NCBI GenBank assembly: GCA_002900995.3
Contig: CM035308.1
Span: 1,922,001 to 1,986,000, forward strand
Direction of reading: 5' to 3'
Source: Ganoderma boninense
Taxonomy: Eukaryota; Basidiomycota; Agaricomycetes; Polyporales; Polyporaceae
Length of the DNA: 64,000 bases
The position numbers were made by a program, and so were the translations under genes. The notes beneath the pieces are model-generated. The model did no database searches and had not been told where the DNA came from. It saw only the letters and a program-made list of their open reading frames with translations. Every line of letters begins with the position of its first letter. Within the stretch, counting starts at the first letter, position 1. Shown piece by piece: positions 56,729 to 64,000 of this stretch.

Positions 56729-56967
56729 GGATTCGAATTGGATTATCTGCCTGTTAATCCCGCTTTCACGGAAGATGGATAATCCTGTCACAAAGCACTT
56801 GGATTAGCACTGGATTATCCATATGGTTATCTTGCTGTGATTGAAGTTGGATAATCCTGTCGCAAACCACCAGGTTCACGCAGGACCTCTCCACACCAAT
56901 GTGAACATGACATAGCGGATTATCTGCTTAATCCCGGATATACATGAACTAATGTATTTGGATTATA
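56729..56967 (-). repeat. GGATAATCC-rich block, right copy
   Basis: About eight GGATTATCC/GGATAATCC-type words occur in either orientation. Near-identical strings GGATTATCTGC...TTAATCCCG occur at 56740-56762 and 56918-56935. Its outer end matches the left block in inverted orientation. It begins 42 bp after the KDZ stop codon. Confidence 0.6.
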
Positions 56968-57010
56968 ATTTCTAATACAGTCCCTGGCTCAGGCTGGCGC
57001 CAAGGCAGTG

Positions 57011-57046
57011 TTCGAAGAGACCATCAGCAAAAGCCCGAATCTATTA
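57011..57046 (+). repeat. Left terminal inverted repeat of the Plavaka element
   Basis: TTCGAAGAGACCATCAGC followed by AAAAGCCCGAATC and TATTA. Its reverse complement aligns with 63550-63586 with a few substitutions and a 1-2 bp gap. Confidence 0.65.
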
Positions 57047-57286
57047 TATGCTATTATATGCTATTATTCCAAGTGATAAGACAGGTAATAGGTGTTAATA
57101 GAGGATAATACGCCAGCTGTAATATGGGCCATGTTGAGTGATAATATGTCCGAGCGTTGCCAAATAATAAGTGTCAGAGGTGTAATAGCAGGCACTAAGC
57201 ATTGCGGCAAGGCCAACGGGGTCGCATGACAATAGATTCAGCATGTTACTACTCAGTGCATACACAGACATACATAAAACAGGGTT

Positions 57287-60109
57287 CTACGGAGATTCTG
57301 CACGGATTGGAGAGCTGTCAAGCACTCGCCGAGGCTTACGTCTGCGCGGTGCTTCCACACCATCCCCATTGTCTGCAACATGTTTCGCACTGAACTCCTG
57401 GGCACGTTCCATCAACTGAGACCACCGGTCAGGCTTCTTTAAGGTGGGTTTAACCGTATCCTCAAGGTACCACTCCGTAGCCTCCCCGCCGCGGACATTG
57501 TCCCACTGCATCTTAGATGCAACATACTCACCAGATGAATATTGCGCAAATGCAAAATCAATCTGTAGACAGTAGCAAGGAAGATGATCAGCTGTATGAA
57601 ATGATAAGAGTAGCACAGCACCACCCACAGTGGCTAGCGTGAGGCTGAGCGCAGCAACGGGAGGAGGGCGCTCCTCAAAGTGGCTGCCCGCCGTGGCCTT
57701 CAAGTGCGGGGCAAACGTCGAGAGCACAAAGGTTGAGAGCAGATTGCCATGAGGAGCTGGGTCCTATCTGCTTGTCAGTGAATCCACATCTGCAACCCAG
57801 GCTCAAACGCTGCCACTACAAACCTGACGAGTAGGCGGAGTCTCCCAGAACGCAAACCCGGTGTCTGCGTCGATGGCACTGTCAGCCCACTTCTTGATGT
57901 CGGCCTTGGTTGCGTTGGGATGCTTAGCTTTGTATGTCTTGTACGCTGCTCCTACAGCTTTGAAAGCTCACCTGAGGAAGCCGAGTCGCCAATTGATGAC
58001 ACGTTGGTGGACCTGTCACATTCCTCAGCATTGGATAACACTAGCTCAAAGACCAGCCCACGTACGACACGCACGAGCAGGTCGTTTGACTCAACCTCAC
58101 CAAAATGATAGAGATAGAGCGAACTGACCATATCTTTCAGGACACTGAGGAGGTCTTGGGGATTGTTGGGCTGGGTGACAGGGAGGCTTATAGGCTCGCG
58201 GCATGCCCGGCACTCATGACTAGAAAGGAAAAGAAAAACGCACCTGGTCCTGCCCGGTTTGCCGACCCTTTGCTCTCTTTTCAACCTCCAATGTCCAAGG
58301 GTCTTCTTGAGCACCGTAATAATCGAGCACAGTGGGCATGAGGATGGTCTTGAAGGTCGGATGGACCCAATCATCAAGATGGTCAGCCAAGAGTGAGTTC
58401 GAGGCGTCCATCTCGGACTTAGGAGTACATTTGATGCGCGGTTTGGCGGGAGGCTCTGGTTCAATGTATGAAACACTGAGAGACTGGGGATGAAGGGCAG
58501 GATCGTGGAAGGAGAGCATGAGGAGATGGGCGATAGGAACTTGTGAAACGTGGCCACTCACCGGTGCCTTCGCTGCCGTCCGGCCACGAGTTGCACTCGC
58601 GCGACTGATTGCGACATGGTTGTCCGAAAGTCCACCAATGTCCTCATCACTGGGAAGACTCGCAGGTGACAGAGGGCACGGCGACAGCGCAAAACCGGAG
58701 GATGAAGGAGCCCCTGCGGCACGGATACGGAAGGCAGGCATCGGGTTCGTGTTGGGAGCAGGAGTTGAAGCAGTGGACCGTAGATTCATTGGCGTGTTGT
58801 TACGGGAGCTGGATGCCATAACCGGAGTTGAGGGGCGAGCTAAGCTCAGGTCAGGACGCGATCCTCTGGGAGTATTGGTGCGCGATCCCGTCGCCAGTGG
58901 TGGAGAATAGGTGTTGGAGGCTTGCACAAGCAGTTTAGCCCTGTATGCGGGTTGGAATGCATCGCAGCTAGGTCTGAGATGGGAAGCCAGAGAGAGATAT
59001 GTGAGCAAGTGGGGCGAACAAGAACAGGGTAGAGGAGAGCTGAGAATAGGACATACTGAGGATCCACGGCTGCCGTGGGAGGGAGGGTGAGCGGCCGAAG
59101 GTTCTGACGGCTCGCATTGTTGCCGACGGCGTCTGAGGCCGGTAACGCCTGCTTAGCGGCGTCAATTTCTCCACGGATGCAGACTTGTCTCTCATGCTTG
59201 CGTTGAGCATTCGTTTTCACCTTCTGAATGAGACGATCGAGTCCATTATATTCACGGCTAGGTGAAGCGAAAGGTATGAGTAGAACTTACCTTTCTTTGA
59301 GGCACTGGCGAGTCATCTCCTTCCCCAGTTGAGCTCTCTGATGAGCTCAAGCTCTCTTCGTCCTCGAAATCTGACCCACTCTTTCCTCCAGACCCATCTT
59401 CGTGAGACTCATTCCAAGCACTGAGAGCCCCTCGGATATCGGAAGATGACACGCCATGGGTGCGGCATGCAGCCACGGTGCCATTGAGATGCGCATCTTC
59501 CTCACGGTCGCGCCGCTCCCTCGCTTCCTCCAGTTGCACAATTTGTGCCATCCCTGACTTGCGGAGCTCGGTGTGTTCAATTTTCTCAGCCTTCTTGCGC
59601 TCATTTTCAGCCTTCTTGTTTGCTTTCGCCATCGCAGTGACCTCGCGTTCGCGTTGGGCCGCCTTCCAGTCGAGACCGACATCTAGCGCAGGACGGCGGA
59701 ACTTGTTTTGCGGGCGAGTTGCTCGAGTCTGGGGTGGACTAGGCGAAGGGTGCACGAGTTGTGAGGTTGGGATGCTAGGTGAAAGGGTCCCGTCGATGGC
59801 GTCAAGACTGTTGGCTGAGCTGAGGGCGTGGTTCTTGGGAGACCGAGCATGTCGAGATCGTTTACTTGCTGTAGCATGAGTACTTGTCCCCTCCGTTCTA
59901 TGAGGTATGTCCTGTTGCGCCTCGTCAGTGGTCTCTTCTGTGGCGGCTGATGAAATTTTTGGCTCAGTGTTAGCCCCATGCAGACGCATCGGCACGGCAG
60001 GATTCCAGTGTGTCAAGTACACAAATGAATACATGCCTGACAATGACTCGGGGACCTGCTCTTCTGAGACTGAGGCCTCGCGTTCTCGTTTGCGTCTTCT
60101 TGTCCGCAT
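57287..60109 (-). CDS. Accessory gene of the Plavaka element, unknown function
   Basis: The ATG at 60107-60109 begins MRTRRRKREREASVSEE. Roughly nine exons follow: a basic coiled-coil region (KANKKAENERKKAEKIEH), acidic Ser-rich and Pro/Ser-rich segments, LDDWVHPTFKTILMPTVLD followed by YYGAQEDPWTLE, and a C-terminal exon with STFAPHLKATAGSHF and AALSLTLATVGGAVLLL, ending at 57287. The last two blocks match a recurrent agaricomycete hypothetical family found beside Plavaka and KDZ transposases (possibly the DUF6532 type; not certain). The start codon is 148 bp from the transposase start, so both probably share a promoter. Several exon edges are unresolved. Confidence 0.6.
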
Positions 60110-60257
60110 GACGGTCGAGGGGGAAGGGGCGGAGCGACTTGGGAATTGCCGCCCAGGGCTTGTCCACCCAAACTTGAAGTCTGACGCATTGCCTCTTCGC
60201 TCACTCACTCCGTCCCTGCCACCGGCCTTGCAGCTCCTACCCCACAATCCTACCGCC
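60110..60257. promoter_or_regulatory. Shared divergent promoter of the Plavaka gene pair
   Basis: Only 148 bp separates the two start codons. The sequence is C-rich toward the transposase and shows no TATA box. Co-expression of the two genes is inferred from spacing. Confidence 0.45.
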
Positions 60258-63200
60258 ATGCGTCACTGTAACCTATGTCAATGGATATTCCACACAGAGC
60301 GGGCGTATTCGGGCCACAACTACTCCATTCACAAATTTCCGAAGCCGCCGCCACCGCCATCGCATTTCATCTACCATCCTCATCTGACTGGTGCGTGCTG
60401 CCATACCGTGTTATTGCTTGAACTGTCCCATCTGGTTATGCCTAACATCCTTTGAAGCTCGTCCTTGCGACGAAGATGGCAACTACCTTCCCCCCAGCAC
60501 GCCGCCCCCTGAACAGGCCGATGCAGACGACTGGTGGCTGTTCGACAATTGGCCACACTTCAAGTTCGCCCTATGGAACTTCAAGAAAGTACAGACATCC
60601 AAGGATGAAGTAAATGAACTCCTTCGCATTCTTGCCGCACAGAAGGCCCTAGAAACAGGAGATCCGGATGCGTACAACATGTTTCAGACGGGCGACGAGA
60701 TCCTCGAGTCAATCGATGCTATACCCCATGGCGATCTCCCATGGACATGCTTTCACATTCAATACACCGGTCCAATAACTCCCGAAACGCCAGCCTGGAA
60801 GAGGAAGACGTACGTCATCTACACTCGAAACCCGCTCCGTGTCGCCGAGGCCATGGCGCGCAGCGCCAACTTTCTGCATACCTGGGACTACTGGCCGTAT
60901 GAACAGTACACCGTGCCCAACTGTTGCCGTTTTTCGAACCTGATGTCTGGCCGCTGGGCGTTCAGGAAATCAGTAAGTATGAGCTCAAATGGCCAACGTC
61001 TCACGCTGACTTACGACATGTCATAATAGGATGAACTTGCTGCCTCGGATCCCGCGATGCATGGCGCAATGTTCACACCTGTGATCCTCGGTGCAGACAA
61101 GACCACTGTATCGATTATGACGGGTCACCAGCAATATCATCTGCTGTACATGTCACTCAGCAACATCCACAACGAGATGTGCCATGCTCATCGCGATGCG
61201 GTCATCCCTATCGCATTTCTCACCATTCCAAAGTGTGAGTGCTAATCCCTTAAGTTCTCGAGTATGTGTTGTGTATGCTGCTTATTCAACATACTAGTGG
61301 GACGTGAGAAGGCCACGGACGAATATCGGCTCTTTATCAAAGAGCTCTACCACACTGCCCTCGCCCAGATCCTGAGTCCTCTCCGGCCCGGGATGACTAC
61401 GCCCCACGTCATGAAATGCCTGGATGGACACTTCTGCCGTGCTGTCTTCGAGCTCGGTCCCTTCATTGCCGATTACCCAGAACAGGTATGTCTCGCCGGC
61501 ATTGTGTCTAGATGGTGTCCAAAGCAAGTATCGTGTTTTAGTCTTGTCGAGTGTTCCTGAGAACTGTTACTTACTCACCCTACTCAGGTGCTTCGCGTAC
61601 CCCCACGAACTGGAGACTGCTGGCGCGCCATGATTCCGCGAACACACAGAGGCTCTCAGTGATACCTTTGGCACGAGGGAGCTTTGGGATGTCTTTGGTG
61701 TCATTGCCGGGGTCAAGGTGAGTTGGGTTATTTTGCCGCAAACTTCTATGACGATTTATGGTGTCTTTGCAGCCATTCACGTTCTACTTTCCCCGGGCCG
61801 ACATTCACGAGCTCCTGACGCCCGATTTGCTACATCAGCTCATCAAGGGTACATTCAAGCATCTTGTCGAATGGGTCATCGAATACATCAAGCTAACAGC
61901 TGAAACGGAGAGGGAGGCCGAACAGATTATTGAACAGATTGACCGTCGGTGCGCATTCATGCTTCTGTGCCCCGTCAGGACCTCATGTATCCCACAAACC
62001 CAGCGCCTTTGCTGCACCACTGTTTCCCGGACTCCGGCGATTTCCTCATGGCCGCAACTTCTCTCAGTGGACAGGAAATGATTCCAAGGCTCTCATGAAG
62101 GTGCGTGAGCTGACCTATTCACCGTACAGCTGAAAAATGTCTGACTGCAATTCTCCCAGGTATTCCTTGCATCGATCGCTGGCTTCGTCCCTCAGAAGAT
62201 GTCGCAGTGCCTAGCTATATTCCTCGACTTTGCATACACAGCTCGGTGCTCCGAGCATGACATGCCGTGCCTCGGAGCGATGGAAGAAGCACTCCAGTAC
62301 TTCTATGACTGCTGTACCATCTTCGTAGAAACTGGTGTGCGTCCTGACGGCTTTGGTCTTCCCCGACAATATTCCCTCGCCCACTACGTCCTTTCCATAC
62401 AGCAGTTTGGCTCTCCTAACGGCTTGTGTTCCTCAATCACGGAGAGCAAACACATCGAAGCTGTCAAGGAGACTTGGAGGCGATCCAACCGGAACGAGCC
62501 CACTGGCCAAATGATCCGAACACTTTCATGCCTGTCAAAGCTCTCGGCTGCTGCTGTCGAGTTTGGACGACGTGGAATGCTCCAGAACGACGTTCTAACG
62601 GCGGCACAGCTTGAACTCAGTGACGAGACTGCCAAAGATATCCAGTCTGCCCAAGAGCTTTCCTATCTTCAAGCGCAGGACGTTCAGGATGTTGATGGGC
62701 CTCGTGTTGAGGCGTACACATACCTCGGTGAATGGCAATGTAAGTTGAATAGTGCCAGTGTTGTTCTTTCTGAGTCGTGCTCATAGCATAGCAGGTGTTT
62801 TCCACCTGCACGAGCTTGCGGCAGAACTCATCCAGCCCCACCTTTATGAGTATGTATGCCGGTTTGTTTTTCGAGAGTTATATCCGGGACTCCCAATACC
62901 TGCAGCCTTGGATGATGATGGCATGCCTCCCGTGCCTCGTCGCCTAAAGCTCGGTGTGCATACCTGCGCATCAGCTGTTTTCTATGCCCCAACTGAGATA
63001 TCAGGCCCTGGTGGCATGCATCGTGAGATCATCCATGCTACATCTTCTTGGCATGGGAAGTTTCCCCGTTATGATACAGTTCTTGTGGTTGTGGATCCAG
63101 ATAGGCTCGGGATGATGCGATTCCGAGTAGCCCGTGTACGTCAGTTCCTGTCGTTTACTTATGAGGACATTTTATATCCTTGCGCACTTGTTGAATGGTT

Positions 63201-63447
63201 TTCAACTGATGAGAATGGCCCTGATGTTGCAACAGGCATGTGGGTTGTTCGTCCAGAGGAGGTGGAGGAACAGCAAGTAACTAGTATTATTCCCATCTCG
63301 TCTATAGCTCGGGCATGTCATTTGATGCCTGTACTGCACCGTACTTTCCTCCCCGCGGACTTTCACTTCTCAGAGACCCTTGATGCATTTCAAGCATACT
63401 ATGTCAACTGCTACATAGATTACCATGCTCATGAGACAATACTATAG
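60258..63447 (+). pseudogene. Plavaka-type transposase with one in-frame stop
   Basis: It starts MRHCNLCQWIFHTERAYSGH, a C2H2-like finger. Later family blocks are SGRWAFRKS, ILGADKTTVSIMTGHQQYH, HRDAVIPIAFLTIPK, CLDGHFCRAVFELGPFIADY, PRADIHELLTPDLLHQLIKG, APLFPGLRRFPHGRNF then QWTGNDSKALMK, and FGSPNGLCSSITESKHIEAV. This is the full Plavaka transposase order, ending in a long C-terminal exon with TAG 63445-63447. An exon at 61589-61722 has TGA (61631-61633) in frame between GAP and FREHTEAL, where the family has Arg: a likely CGA-to-TGA change. The intron before it appears to begin GCAAGT (a GC-AG intron). All other exons join in phase, so inactivation looks recent. Confidence 0.85.
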
Positions 63448-63549
63448 ACACATTTCTCTTTCACCTGGTGTGTCTGGGTATCTTCGTGGACTTACACCTC
63501 TTACTCATATTACTCATATTACTACATCAAAGTAATTTCAGTAATACAG

Positions 63550-63586
63550 TAATAGATCCGGGCTTTTACTGATGACCCTCTTCGGA
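63550..63586 (-). repeat. Right terminal inverted repeat of the Plavaka element
   Basis: TAATAGATCCGGGCTTTT followed by ACTGATGACCCTCTTCGGA. Pairs with 57011-57046. GTAATA-type words lie just inside both repeats. Confidence 0.65.
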
Positions 63587-64000
63587 GACCTACAAAGTGA
63601 ACTCCGCTTTCTCCTGAAACCAGCGATGTGTGGGTGATGGACACCTCGCTATCGGAGTAGTAAACGACTGACGTGACATGACCCATATGCTCCCACAGAC
63701 GAAAATACTGCCGATGATACGATGTGCCTGGCATCAGCAAAAGTGCTATTGCCCGGGGCAACCCTGTCGCATCTGGGCAAGCATCGCAGGTCGCCTCAGG
63801 CCGTATACTACGGTATAGGGCTCTCAGGAAGGAGCTTCCTGATGGCCCGGGGCTTCTAAAGCCTTTAGACTGAGGGTCCTGAGACGCGTTCTCCAGGAAC
63901 TCAAGAGGGCTCAGGCAAATGCATTTTTGCTGATGGCCTGCTAGCGGATGAAACGCTAGCTTGTGCGAGAAGAATCGTGACGCTCATCGGCGAGGACTGC
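63587..64000. other. Right flank of the window, no supported gene
   Basis: About 410 bp without a credible ORF. A related string, TTTTTGCTGATGGCCTGC, recurs near 63925-63942 and resembles the Plavaka TIR core, hinting at a second element or terminal duplication just beyond. Confidence 0.35.

Larger units (their letters stand above)
44528..56967. mobile_element. Proposed KDZ-type DNA transposon cassette, 12.4 kb
   Basis: Inverted, partly homologous GGATAATCC-rich blocks (44528-44835 and 56729-56967) bracket five genes: three on the minus strand (44919-49112) and two on the plus strand (50318-56687), the last a KDZ transposase. Large multi-gene cassettes are known for KDZ elements in Agaricomycetes. 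No target duplication could be matched by eye, so the exact ends and the unity of the cassette are inference. Confidence 0.5.
57011..63586 (+). mobile_element. Plavaka-type DNA transposon with terminal inverted repeats
   Basis: 57011-57046 and 63550-63586 are imperfect inverted copies sharing TAATAGATYCGGGCTTTT, then CTGATG and TCTTCG. Between them lie a C2H2-headed Plavaka transposase (plus) and a divergent accessory gene (minus). Plavaka elements belong to the CACTA-like group of fungal class II transposons. The exact outermost bases and the target duplication could not be fixed: CAGTG precedes the left repeat and CAAAGTG follows the right one, so the ends may lie about 5-13 bp farther out. 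Confidence 0.7.

Noticed and set aside
56985..57050. Short peptide-like frame LAQAGAKAVFEETISKS at the left Plavaka end
   Set aside because: It overlaps the terminal inverted repeat that recurs at 63550-63586, so the open frame is probably coincidental.
44528..63586. A TET/JBP-type dioxygenase, sometimes linked to KDZ transposons in mushrooms
   Set aside because: No HxD...H dioxygenase core was seen in any of the accessory genes.

Overview
The window is nuclear DNA of a filamentous basidiomycete, most likely an agaricomycete (perhaps Polyporales, though the species cannot be named from sequence alone). Genes are GC-rich, densely packed and cut by many 45-70 bp introns with GT..AG ends and CTNAC-like branch sites. 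The proteins read as fungal housekeeping families, and the mobile DNA is of types typical of Agaricomycetes (chromodomain Gypsy, KDZ and Plavaka elements).

Left part, 1-28.1 kb, is ordinary gene-dense DNA. It holds a partial unknown gene, a HAD phosphatase of the GPP1/DOG type, a RecQ-family helicase, a weakly supported small gene, a coiled-coil protein, a MetE-like methyltransferase, an F-box/WD40-like protein, the mitochondrial GTPase Miro/Gem1, a von Willebrand A-domain protein, a Tma23-like G-patch protein, a Borealin-like chromosomal passenger subunit, and the RNase P/MRP subunit Pop1.

Middle part, 28.8-44.9 kb, is a transposon-rich zone built around a Tri5-family sesquiterpene synthase. 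Exon 1 lies at 31936-31980 and the remaining exons at 41944-43130. Intron 1 is about 10 kb because a 9.9-kb LTR retrotransposon (32017-41898, 5-bp target duplication TCGTC) sits in what would otherwise be a 76-bp intron. The spliced reading frame still closes (987 nt). That retroelement is itself chimeric: a plus-strand gag is joined to a 5'-truncated minus-strand chromovirus. Its 5' LTR is split by a 2.68-kb palindromic element with about 1-kb arms. Two hAT-like MITEs lie upstream, and a broken second terpene synthase copy lies downstream.

Right part, 44.5-63.6 kb, holds two DNA transposon cassettes. The first (about 44.5-57.0 kb) has a KDZ transposase, a large companion ORF and three divergently transcribed nuclear-looking proteins; homologous blocks rich in GGATAATCC flank it in inverted orientation. 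The second (57.0-63.6 kb) is a Plavaka-type element with visible terminal inverted repeats, a C2H2-headed transposase carrying one in-frame stop, and a divergently transcribed accessory gene.

Exon joins were inferred by eye from splice signals, phase and family conservation. Gene ends are more certain than individual introns.
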